Of a DNA stretch of 64,000 nucleotides, positions 42,901 through 54,900 are shown in pieces. The notes under the pieces were generated by a model, which worked only from the letters and a program-made list of their open reading frames with translations, did not search any database and was not told the DNA's origin. This DNA comes from Diphasiastrum complanatum (lineage: Eukaryota; Streptophyta; Lycopodiopsida; Lycopodiales; Lycopodiaceae): positions 65,753,812 to 65,817,811 of the forward strand of contig CM055100.1 of NCBI GenBank assembly GCA_029204225.1. Reading direction: 5' to 3'. The position numbers were made by a program, and so were the translations under genes. The number at the start of each line of letters is the position of its first letter. Position 1 is the stretch's first letter.

Positions 42901-45900
42901 CCTCCGTATCGGGTCAGCCGAACAGAGGATGAAGAAATAACTAGGCAGTTAACAGACTATCTTGGGAAAGGCCAAATTCAGACCAGTAGTTCACCATGGG
43001 CCTCACCAGTCCTATTGGTGAAAAAGAAAGAGGGGTCTATGCGTCTTTGCGTAGATTACAGAGCCCTCAATAAAGTCACAATCAAGAATAAATACCCTAT
43101 GCCTCGGGCAGACGAGTTGTTTGATCAACTCGAAGGGGCTAAGTTTTTTAGCAAAATAGACCTCAGATCGGGATATCATCAAGTCCGTATAAAATCGGAA
43201 GATGTCTCGAAAACAGCTTTTAGGACTCGTCACGGTCATTATGAGTTTAAGGTGATGCCATTTGGGCTCACAAATGCTCCAGCTACCTTTATGACCTTGA
43301 TGAACAGTGTCCTCAGACCATACTTGGGTAAGTTTGTAGTCGTATTTTTAGATGACATCCTCGTCTACAGCAAAACGAGGAAGGAGCATCTAAAACACCT
43401 CAGAAAGGTGTTTCGACTGCTCAGAAAGCATAAGCTTTATGCTAAACAATCCAAGTGTGAATTCTTCGTTGAAGAAGTAGCATATTTGGGTCACATTATC
43501 TCTTCAGATGGGATTAAGATGGACCCAAATAAGGTTAAAGCCATACTCAGTTGGCTGAGACCTCAAAATATTTTGGAACTTCAGATCTTTCTTGGTTTGG
43601 CGGGATATTACAGACGATTTGTCAAGGAACATGCTCAGATAGCAGTTCCCATGACAAATCTTCTTAAGGGGAAGGGAAAGGAGTTCATTTGGGAGTCCGC
43701 ACAACAGGAGAGCTTTGATGCTCTCAAAACAGCCTTAGCTACAGCACCAGTTTTAAAAGCCGTCGACCCCCGATGCTAGCGACTTTGCAGTAGGTGCTGT
43801 GCTAACTCAGGGTGGACGACCAGTTGCGTTCGAGAGTAAAAAACTCGAGCCAGCTCAGACTAGGTACAGTGCCTATGAAAAGGAACTCTTTTCTATAGTC
43901 CATGCCCTTAAGACTTGCAGGCATTATTTGTATGGTGCCAACTTTGAGGTCCTGACAGACCACGAGAGTCTCAGATACCTTTGCAATCAACCTAAGCTTA
44001 GAGGTCGGAAAGCTCGTTGGGCAGAGTTGATGCAAGAGTTTGACACGTCTATCCGATATAGGCGTGGAAAATTCAATACAGTGGCAGATTCCCTTAGCAG
44101 AATGCCTATGATAAACGAGCTAAGTTTTACTCAGATTCGTAATGAGTTACTCGAGTCCTTGAGAGGGAAATGCCAGCATGATGCATTCTTCTCTATTATC
44201 TGGAACTCAGTCCAGAACAAACAGTTACAAACTCCAGAACCAGTTCCCGGGGCTGGTGCCAGTTCATCCAAGAATACGGCAACTTCCGTTGAGGATGATG
44301 ATGAGTCTGAGTATACGTCGTCAGATGACGTTGAGGATTCTGAGCCTGTATTACCCAAGCAAACCCAAGTGGTTGAGGGTCAGTTGACTCGAGGATTCAA
44401 ATGGAAACAGTACTCCATTCAGGATGAGTACTTGCTCTATAGAGATAGAGTATGTGTCCCCAATTCATAGGATTATAGGCAGCAGGTCCTATATGAATGT
44501 CATGACAATCCTAGTGCGGGACACCCAGGCATACAGAAGACCTATGAGCTTCTTCGTAGGCAATTTCTCTGGCCCAGGATGAAAAAGGACGTCCACCAGT
44601 ATGTAACTAGTTGCCAGAAATGTCATGTAAACAAAGCAGAGCGTTTAGAGGCAGGAGGGTTGTTGCATCCCTTAGAAATACCAGCTGGTAAATGGGAGAG
44701 TATCTCCATGGATTTTATAGTAGGCCTGCCTAAATCCCAAAAGGGTAATGACGCTATATGGGTCACAGTTGACCGTCTGACCAAAATGGCTCATTTTATT
44801 CCGACCAAAACAACCGTTAGAGCTCCAGAGTTAGCGAGGTTGTTTGTAGACGGGCTATTTAAATTGTACGGTCTACCTTCCGGCATAGTCAGCGACCGGG
44901 ACAGTAAATTTACTGGGAATTTTTGGAGGGCAGTATTCCATCATCTCCATACTAAACTTAATATGAGTACCACCGACCATCCACAGACGGACGGTCAAAC
45001 AGAAAGGGTAAATCAAGTGCTGGAGGATATGCTTCGTGCATACGTCAGCAAGAAGCAGACTAATTGGGAGGAGTATCTCTCGATATTAGAGTTTGCTTAC
45101 AACAGTACCAAACATTCAGCTACGGGATACAACCCATTTATGCTGATGTACGGTTTTCAGCCACGCTCACCTACAGCTGTAGGGTTTAAACAAGAAAAAG
45201 TTGAAGCAGCCAGAAACTTTTTAGAAGACCTAAACCAGATGATAGAACATGCTAAGCGTAGCATTAGACAATCCCAGGATCGAGCCAGGCATTATGCAAA
45301 TCCACACAGACGGGATCTGCAGTTCTCCACTGGTGAGAAAGTCTACTTGAGAGTCCCAGTTGACTCTAAAACCCTCAAATCAGGAGTGTGTGCTAAGTTG
45401 TCTCCAAGGTATTGTGGTCCCTTTACCATCAGTAGGAGACTAGGCGAGGTCACCTATGAACTAGAACTCCCACACAACAGTAAGGTTTTTCCAGTCTTTC
45501 ATGTAAGTCAGTTACGAAAAGCCTTAACCAGATCAGGCAATCTGGTAGGGGACAGTGTTCTAGTTCTCCCATTGGATCCTCAACAACCTCCACATGAACC
45601 AGAGGAGATTCTTGATAGTAGAGAGACGCAGACTCGTCATACTCTATACCGAGAATATCTGGTATAAGTGGAATGATCAGCCTGTTGAGAATGCCACTTG
45701 GGAAAGAGGCAGCGTCCTTCGCAAGATTTTTCCAGACTTTGTCTTAGAGGAGCAAGACGGTTCTTAAGGGGGAGGGAGTGTTACGAGCTCGTAACCAGTG
45801 CCGAACCCTAGAGAACACAGATAGGTCAGATACCATAGTCAGGGTCGTGTCCAGCGTACATGACCAACAGGGCAAGACAGTGTGAGTAGTGTGCCCAGCA

Positions 45901-48900
45901 CGGTCCATAGCTATGGCGGGCCTAACACAGCCTAGGGACCCTGTCAGCAGGATAGGGCCCCCAGTTGGGTCCCGACGTGCAGTCGGCCAAGTCAGTGTCA
46001 CGTGGCCGACACTTGGCAGTAGCATGCTACCAGTCCTCACACTGGGCTAGGAGGGGCTTACTCTATATGAGGGAGTAGGCAAGGTTGGGTGGATCAGTTA
46101 TTGTTTGCCCTACTGTGGTGTTAGGAGCTATTACACTTGGTCAGAAGCATCCTTGTGATCAAGGTGCTATCTAGCCTCGACTTCCTCTCGAATCTCGACA
46201 ATTGCCTTTTCGAGGATCATGGTAAGATCTTTTGCTAGCAGGGTTCTGGTTGTTTGGAAGGACCTTGGTAAGGCTCTCAACAGATAAGTGAGCTGCTTCT
46301 CCGCTGACACTACATTTTTTGCTCCAGAATTGTGTAGCGATAGGAAAAGATCCTTCATCTTCCTAACAAAAGAAGTGAGGTCTTTGCCATCCCACTGCAG
46401 GTTCGTCAGCTGATCTTCAAGCATCATTATCTGACCGCGTGATTTCGTTTGAAATCTTGTGAGTAGTGTATCCCACATCTCTTTTGCCTTGGAGAGTGTT
46501 GCCAGGTCAAGCGTGAGGCTATCTTCGATGGATGATGATAGCAAGGCTACTGCCTTGTCATTTTTCTCCCTCCATTCGCGTAGCTCCTTGCCTATCGTCG
46601 TAGGCATCTCTTCGGTGCCATCTACCCAGGGGAATAATCCTTCACCCTTTAGTATCAGCAAGGTCTTGATTTAATATGAGGAAGGATAGATCTCTTCACT
46701 GATAATGCAATGACGGAATGTGCTTGTGCATCTCGTCGGTCCTACTTCTTTAACTCATCGAAAAACACCTCCGTAGATGATGTAGTTGTTGTTCTAGATG
46801 GTGTAATAGGTGCCAAGGTAGGCGGCTCTCTTCGTCACCATTAACTACTGCCGACAAACCTTTAGCAATTAGAAGGTTCTTTATCATGTAGCACCACAAG
46901 GAACAGTTTGTGCCATCCAGCCTATCTTCATTAAATAAAGAACCAATAGACTCTGATTCTTTAGCCATAACATAAAAATCAGCTTGTAGTAGATAGGAAA
47001 TAGACTTTCCAAGACAAAATCTACTCAAAGGCAGCAACCTCAAAGCTGAAATCATGAGCACAATAATTTGCAATACTCCACATGCAATTTGCTCAACAAG
47101 TAATGAAATAGGTGGCTGATTTCTGCACAAAAAACAGAATGCTCACAAATAGGTAGACTTCAAATGAAGCCAAAACCAAAACCAGAAATTTGTGGCTAAA
47201 AAGAGTGCACACTATGTGCATATAGAGCTGATGGTAGCGCCCTACTTCAAGCTCACCAACAGAGAAATTTCAGCAAGAAATGTGTCCAAAACACATGTAT
47301 CTTCATTTGTAGATGGGCGCCTCCTACAAAGAAGTAAATCTGAAATTTTCAGGATGTAATTGAGTCAAAGTCACATGCAATTGGTTTGAGCATGGGCGCC
47401 CTACTGCTAGCTCTCAAATAGGTGAAGGTGCCTTGCAATTTCCTGCAAAAAAGTTATAAGAAGATGAACAAATTCTTCTCCTGCAAAAATCAGCAGCTTG
47501 ATGATTTTCTGCTACCAAAAGGGGAAGAAGATAGCTTCCTATTGGGCGCCCTCCTGCAAGCAATTTGATCACCGAAAGGCTCCGATACCATGTAGGAAGT
47601 AGAAGCCTAAGGATTTAGAATCTTAACTATTCAATCACACAAAGCATTCTCAAAAGGAAGAGAGAGATGGCTAGAAACCCTCTTGTAGAAACTCGTGGAC
47701 AGCCAAGGAGAATAGTCACTATTGCTTACAAAAGTATCTCATACAAATGGGATGCACACATATACATAGTCCAAGACGACTATCTAACTTCATGACTATT
47801 GGCTATCCAACTACTTGACTATTGACTATCCAACTTTCTATAAGTTACATAAAAAGAATAAGTCAAGTTGGGGTACATAATGTCACAATTAGGCCTAGTG
47901 GACCCACGAGTCCCTACCAAGTTAAGTTCATACTAACTTAGCTAACCCTAAGTTTAGTAGGCCTAATAGAGATAAATAAACCATGGTTACACAACTCTTG
48001 ACCTTTTAGGTCAAAGTAACCTATGGTAATGTAAGCAATTCCATTTACGTTCCAACATATTTTTCCCCTTTGGCTAAGCACTAATGTTGTAAGTTGTACA
48101 TTACTCATGGGGCACGTTATTAATCAAATACATGGGACCCCCTATTGGTATCTTAAATAAATTAGTGTAGGTGGCCTACTTGGCCAAGTAGCTCACTCAT
48201 ATGGTTGACACCTAGACTTTTCATGCATGTACTTGAAGTGCTTGCCTCACAAGGGACTTGGAGGACCCACCCTCCTCTCTCTCTCTAGCAATTTATTTTC
48301 TCTTCTAACTTTTGTTGTGATGTGCTTATGCAATTCTCCTTGTATTTGATGTTTTCTATAGCTAAGTTTCTCAAGGTTAAGATGCTCCATAGCTAGGTCT
48401 TGCAATTCAACATGGTATCAAAGCAGGTTGTCTCTAGCCTGTGAGTCAGAGTGAGAAACTTCAGTGCTTAGATTCTCGAGTAGAGTCTCATCTTCCACAA
48501 GCACCTCAATCTTGTAGGGGGCTGCTTTTGTTCTACATGAGTCAGATCAGGTTGAATCTTGTACTGTTGGAGAGCTGTTGGCAAGGAGAGTGGGATGATC
48601 CAAAACTTTCTAATTTTGGCTGAGTTTTGGGAAGACTTTTTGGAGGAGCTTACAGAAAAGTAGGGGAAGAAAGGGGAGGAACTCAAAGCAAAACTTGGAG
48701 CAGCAAGTGTCCAAGTTGCAGGTTGGAGAGGAGACAAGCACCAATTTCTCATCTACACCCAAGAGGAAGTGTAATTGCAACTATTGTGGCAAGTATGGGC
48801 ATTTTGCTTTTGAATGTCGAAAGAAGCAAAGTGATCAAAAGAAGAGCAAAAATCAGTAGGGTCACTTTGTTGGTAAAGTTGTAGAAGAAGAGCAATCCGG

Positions 48901-51900
48901 TGTGCTTGATCTATTCACCGCAGCCCTATCATCTAAATCCATGTTTGGTGGATGGTAAATTGATTCTGGAGCCTTGAAGCACATGACACCTCATACTACT
49001 CCTAGAAGTTCTCAAATTTATCTTTACTAAGTCCCTTAGTAAAAATATCTGCCACTTGATCATCTGTACTATAGTAGATAAGCTCAACTTCTTAATTTTG
49101 AAGTTTATCCTTTCTCCTTAACCAAATTGCCTCACATGTTGCACTTTTTGTCACTCGACAGTTTGCTTCTATAGAAGATAAAGCTATAGTGGGTTGCTTC
49201 TTTGAACTCCAAGATATAGCGCTTGTTCCAAGGTAAAAAACATAACCTATAGCAGACCTTCGATTTTTTGCATCTCCAGCCCTTGAAGTTTGCAACTAAA
49301 TATCCTTGAAGTCTAAAAAACTCTTGTTTCCCATAGTAGATTTCAAAAGGTAGAGTTCCTTTGATATACCTGAGCATCTGCTTTGGAGGTTTTTAATGAA
49401 TTTCCTTTGGATTAGTCATAAACCGATTATCCATACTCACACCATATTCATTATCTGGTCGAGTTTGATAGATCAAACTTCTCACAAATTGTCTCAATAA
49501 CGTCTCATCCACATAATGATCTTCCTCGGAATTTGTAAGTTTGCAACTATAATCATAAGGAGTTGATATTGACTTGCATTATGACATTCTAAACTTTTCC
49601 AAAAGTTCAGCATACTTTAGATTGAGAAATAAATATTCTGTTTTTTATTCTCAAACCTCAATCCCAAAAAAGTACTGTAATGTACCAAGATCTTTCATGT
49701 CGAATCTTGATGAGAGATCTTCCTTTATTTTTAGTATCAAACCCTGGTTAGAACCTGTAATGACAAGATCATCAACATACATCACCACATAACAATATGA
49801 TCATCTTTGACCAAAACATATAGTGTAGGCTCAGAACTACTCCTATGAAAGCCAAGCTGCTCAAAGTATGAATCAATCGTTGTGCACCATGCCTCGGGTG
49901 CTTACTTAAGACCATGTGATGCTTTGTCTAACTTGCAAACTAAGACCAATTCTTTGAAATGACGTGAAGGCCAAAGTGGGCATGGAGGACCCAACAATGT
50001 TGATGTGTCATGGCAAGCCTCAATAACTTTCAAGGACTAGTTACGGAGTGAACTTTGCTAGCTGGATTAGTTTGTTATTTGAACTGGAAGTAGCTGAATA
50101 TGTATGTTTGGGACTTGTGGGAGAGATCATTGTTTGGGTCCTTTTTGTATTTGGATCTCTTCCCTTCTCCTCTCCTTGAGCCTTTTTGGCGATCTCCTTG
50201 GTTTGTGTGCCCGCTATAGCACAATAGCATTGCCAAAGTCAACGAGAGTAATCACCCTATTGGTTTTCAACATTCGGTTTCTACAATGTACTTTTCATAT
50301 TCTTTAATGATTTGCTTTCTGTAGTTTGTAGAATTGTTCATTGGATGATCCTATTCTTTACTCCATTTGTAGATAACTGTACTGTGAATTGTTGTTACAT
50401 GACAAATAACTCAGCCTCTGATATGCCTCAAACCTCAGTGACGTAATATGAATAGGGAGAAATTTGTTGAGATCATTATCTTACCTTTATCATCTAGTGT
50501 CCCTTTCCTTTTGTATCGACTTATTATGGAAATAGGGCTTCATAGAATTAGTTATTTATGCCATTTTACTTTACAACATGCATCAACATAGAGTAAAGGC
50601 ATTCATTTGATTATTAGCTCAAATTTTCAAACGTTTACTTTCATTAAGTAATCAATATAATCTGGCAAGTTGAGAAATTATCAGAGGGAAATTGCTCGGA
50701 AATTTCAGTCCTGCAGAACAACTCCGGTCATGGAACAAACATGAACTAGTTTTTGAAACTTGATTATATACAAGTGCTTTACAGATTGAAACTTTATACT
50801 AATGCTTTAATTCTGATAGCTCAAGGCCATTGCTTAACTGTTTTTATTTATATTTTTAACCTCTTAGCCAGCAGGATAGCATTCCTTGATCATATTTTTT
50901 ACGGAATCTTGTGGAACTGGTATATAGTAGATACAAGCATAGCCTGTGTCTATCTTTCTATACCATAAAAGTGAGAAATGCATTGAAAGCGCTGTTGCCC
51001 TGATGTTTTGGTGGAGGTAATTCCTGCTGATATATTATATCCTTGCTTGGTGTTAATTTTTCAGACTCAGAAACTTGAGAACTTTCCTTTGAAGGCTTTC
51101 AAATTCCTCGTCAAAGTCAGGTAATCTCAGGATTTTGTACATAGAGACATCAATATTTGCCTTTAAAATAAGCCGATTTTAGTTAAAGTTTCATAAGGTC
51201 TGTTTGTTGCTATTCACACTTACATCTTCCATGACTCACATCATTTTTGGCATGATAAAGCAGATCTAGAAGGACTCTTTAGGTAAAGTACCAAGTAGCT
51301 TACATTTATTACTTTCCTTTAGACTTGACAGTGACAAGAAACAAATTTTTTATTATCATCGGAAAAAGCTTACTCAGGGCTGGTCAGTTTGTAGCGTATG
51401 CTCTCATTATCATGAAAAGGGGGTGTTCACCTACAGATAATTGGGAGTAGACAAAAAGTGATGATTTTGAGGAAATTCTTTTTCATTGGCATTGGTGTTG
51501 GTTTTTATAAGCAAAACTGAGCGAGAGCGCATACCGAGCACGTATGGAGGAGCAGCAGCAGCGACTGGGCCCGGGTACAGATTGGTGGGCAGTTAGGTTC
51601 TATTGGCACAAGATCAGGGGTAGCGGGGCGGGGCGGGGCGGGGCGGGGCCATCACGGCCTAGTTCATCAGCAGCAGGCCCATCACGTCCTTCATCAACAA
51701 CAGCAGCATGGCCATCATGGCCTAGTGCATTAGCAGCAGCAGCAGCAGGGCATTACAGTCTAGTCCCTCAAGAGCAGGGCCATTCCTCACTTCTTCGGCA
51801 GAGGCAGGCCCATCACGGCCACCATCAGCCACAACAGCAGGTCCATCATCTACTTCCATCAGGGGAGTCACTCAGTTGGGGGAGGCCCTACTGAGGGTAG

Positions 51901-54900
51901 TGGCCTAGTAGTAGAGGGGACAGTTCCTATGGCAGCTATGGGAGGTGCTGCGGAGAGAGCACAGAGTGGAGCACACACAAAACCCTAGAGTCAGGCCCCG
52001 ACCACATGCAGCTACACAAGACAAGGGCAGGCAGATATCGATAGACCACAGTGCCTGCAGGGTGGTAGCGGACACACCATGAGGCAGCGAGTAGACTTAC
52101 ATGCTAGTTACTTTTATAGTGGCATCTTTGCATTTTCCTTGGCCGACACCACTATCTTCCGTGACATTTTGCAGCTTGTGATGCCACTTGAAGACCCCCC
52201 ACACGCTAGGCTCTTCGTACTCGCCATTTGCATCGCGAGAGAGCTCAGCCCCATACGACATGCTTGGGCCACATATGGTTGCTCTATTCTATCAGATGGG
52301 TGGACTAATATTAGGTGCAAGCCTACTATCAACATCTTGGTTTCATGTCCGTTGCTGGGCAATATTTTTTAGGGGTGTGGATGCCTCTCGAGATGGCGCT
52401 GTTGAGTTGGGAGAAAACATCTATGACGTGCAACAGTCATTGAGGTGAGGGCACAACATGTGGTGCAGGTGTCATGGACAATGCCAGCAACACTGTGGCT
52501 TTTTGAGAGGGACTACCCTGCTATTGTATGGACTCCTTGTGCAGCACACTGCATCGATCTTTTGATGCATGACATAGGAGGCCTTCCCGGGGTTTCCACT
52601 ATCACATCCAGTGCCATCTTCTTGGTCACATTTGTAACCAGGAAGAAGAGGACCCTCGCCATGTTCAAGACATATAGCTCGCTGGATCTGAAGAAGCCAG
52701 CACCCACACGATTTGCCTACCACTTCATCGTGCTGGAGTGGTTGCTTCGAGTTCGACCTGCATTGTGCCAGATGGCAGCCACCCCTAAGTTCACATAGTG
52801 GCATTTTAGCTGTGAGCTGACTGAACTTAGGTTTCAGAGGATTGTTTTTGGAGATGGTTTTTGGCTACAAGTTGAGCAGTTGGTTGAGGTTCTATAGCTA
52901 GTGTACCATGTGCTGAGGTTGGTGGATCGAGAGGGTTCTACACTCGGCCTCTTTTACGAGTTTATGGACAAGATCGGGGAGACCCTTCAGTGACCGTTTT
53001 TTGATGAGCACAGGTACACGTTTTTTGTAATATGTTTGGTGCATTTGTTTTGTAAAAGCTTTTAGCATTGTTAAATTGTTTTTTCTACAATGCAATGATT
53101 ACTTTTCTGGTTTCTGTAGGATGTTAACTATTCGAGAGACGTGGCTTGACAGTTGGAATTTCTTCCACAAGCCCATACATGCAGTTGCTCATTTGCTTCA
53201 CCCTATGTTGGCTACTGGAGCCATACGCAACTTGTGGACGACTGGAGGGACATACACACATAATGTGTGTCTAGGTCACTCGTTTAATTGTCAATGGTTT
53301 GCTTGTGATTTTTGACCACTCGTTCATTTCGAGAATCCGACAATGTCCCGTCTTATTGCAGGTCATGGCCTCTTGTTGCGCGGATCGAGAGACAAATGCT
53401 AGATTTTGAGCACAAACAGGGATGTTTCATTGGATCTCACGGTGAGTATGACTTTTCTTTGCCAAAGCCACTCACATGGTGGGGTGCGGTGGGCAAACAA
53501 ATCCGCCCCTGATATTATTGCTCTTGCCACTCGCATCCTTGCTCAGGATTGTTCCGCCTCGGCTTGTGAGCGGAATTGGAGCACTTGGTCTCTTATGCAG
53601 ACAAAGAGACACAACGGGCTCAACGTTCCCTAGCTGAACAGGTGGTTTATTGCACCACCAACTTGAGGCTAGTCAGGCACATACAAAGAGATGGTACACC
53701 TAGGTAGAAGAGTGCCTTAGATCCATGGATACTGCAGTAAGCCATGCACACACAAAGGACCACTAGATCCATGGCCAAGGCCGATGCAGAGGGTGCAGTA
53801 GAGGAGGGTGGGGATGAGGCTAAGGGGGGTTTGGATGATGATGAGGATGGGGAGGATCAGGCCTTGGATGATGAGATGGAGATGGACATTGGAGATGATG
53901 TGGGGTGGGTGGATCTTGATGCTGAGACACAGGTCGAGCCTGCATCACCTATACGTAGAGAGGGGGGGGGTAGGCGTAGGGTACGCTTGATGGATTTACA
54001 TGTTGAGCCAAAGGCAGCAGCATCACAGGCAGAGGGAGCAGTGGCCCGGCGAGGCCCTGGTAGACCTAGAGGCAAAGGCAGAGGTTCAGGGACACAATCG
54101 CACATACCTGATGAGGATTTCTTGTCTTCCTCCTAGTCTACCACTGATAGCGATGAGGAGGAATCCCCATTTGATCATGATGCCTTTGAGTCATAGAGAT
54201 TCATCAGTCTACAAGTCTATTGTCCATTTTCCATCTATTAAAGTCATGTACATGGCCATTAGCTGACTCATTGTATATATCAGAGCTTTATCGTTTATGA
54301 CATCAAACATCTTGATCATTCTCATGAGGCATGTGTGGAATGTGGATCAGTCGCCATGTTTTTGTATCATATATAATTAGCACTATAGTATGCATATAAT
54401 GCTTGTTCTCTTTCAACCATGAGGGTAATAAATTATCATCAAATTTTTTGTTATTCTTATAACTTTGATTGTTACCCAAATCTTCCATTTTTGTGTGCTG
54501 CGTGGAAATTTCAGAAAGTTCCTAAAAGGCCTCGGTTTATTGTAGCAGCCTGTAAAACTTACGCTAACTCACCTTTTTAAGTGGCTAAGTAAACTCCTTC
54601 AAAGCCTTAAACTTACTCAAGGATGCAGATATGTTCCTATGAATTGTAGCTGGATTTAAAACGATTCTGTTGGTATAATAGAAGTGATAAAGTTTTTCAA
54701 CTTTTCTCGTACTTTAGAAGACAAAACCCAACCTATGACTTCACGACACTATACACTAAAATTGACTTGGAAGATTTGAAGTTTCATGTTAATAAGCTAA
54801 TTCGAGATGCTTTTAGCAATAAGCTAAAGAACACACGATGCAAAATACCTCCTCCATCTCTTGCCAAACTTCTTTTGGGCAATTCTAGTTTCTAGGTTTC

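Larger units (their letters stand above)
39790..46135 (+). mobile_element. Ty3-gypsy chromovirus-like retrotransposon, full length
   Basis: Two 357 bp LTRs (39790-40146 and 45779-46135) start TGTTACGAG and end ATTACA. CTTGG target duplications lie at 39785-39789 and 46136-46140. A tRNA-Met primer site follows the left LTR and a polypurine tract AAGGGGGAGGGAG precedes the right LTR. LTRs differ at two sites only, so the insertion is recent. It interrupts a minus-strand copia within intron 6 of UTP10. The polyprotein has at least three lesions, so this copy is not autonomous. Confidence 0.97.
37640..48057 (-). mobile_element. Ty1-copia element(s) on minus strand, split by a gypsy insertion
   Basis: Reading the minus strand: LTR 48057-47591, primer site 47590-47579, leader, gag (46661-46140), interruption by the gypsy element (46135-39790), then more gag, protease, pre-integrase and integrase to about 37640, where LINE unit B begins. 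The CTTGG target duplication of the gypsy flanks both sides. A gag repeat near 39650 (AWETLAKMF after an earlier gag at 46.5 kb) suggests that two copia copies are joined. RT and 3' LTR are not found. Confidence 0.75.
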
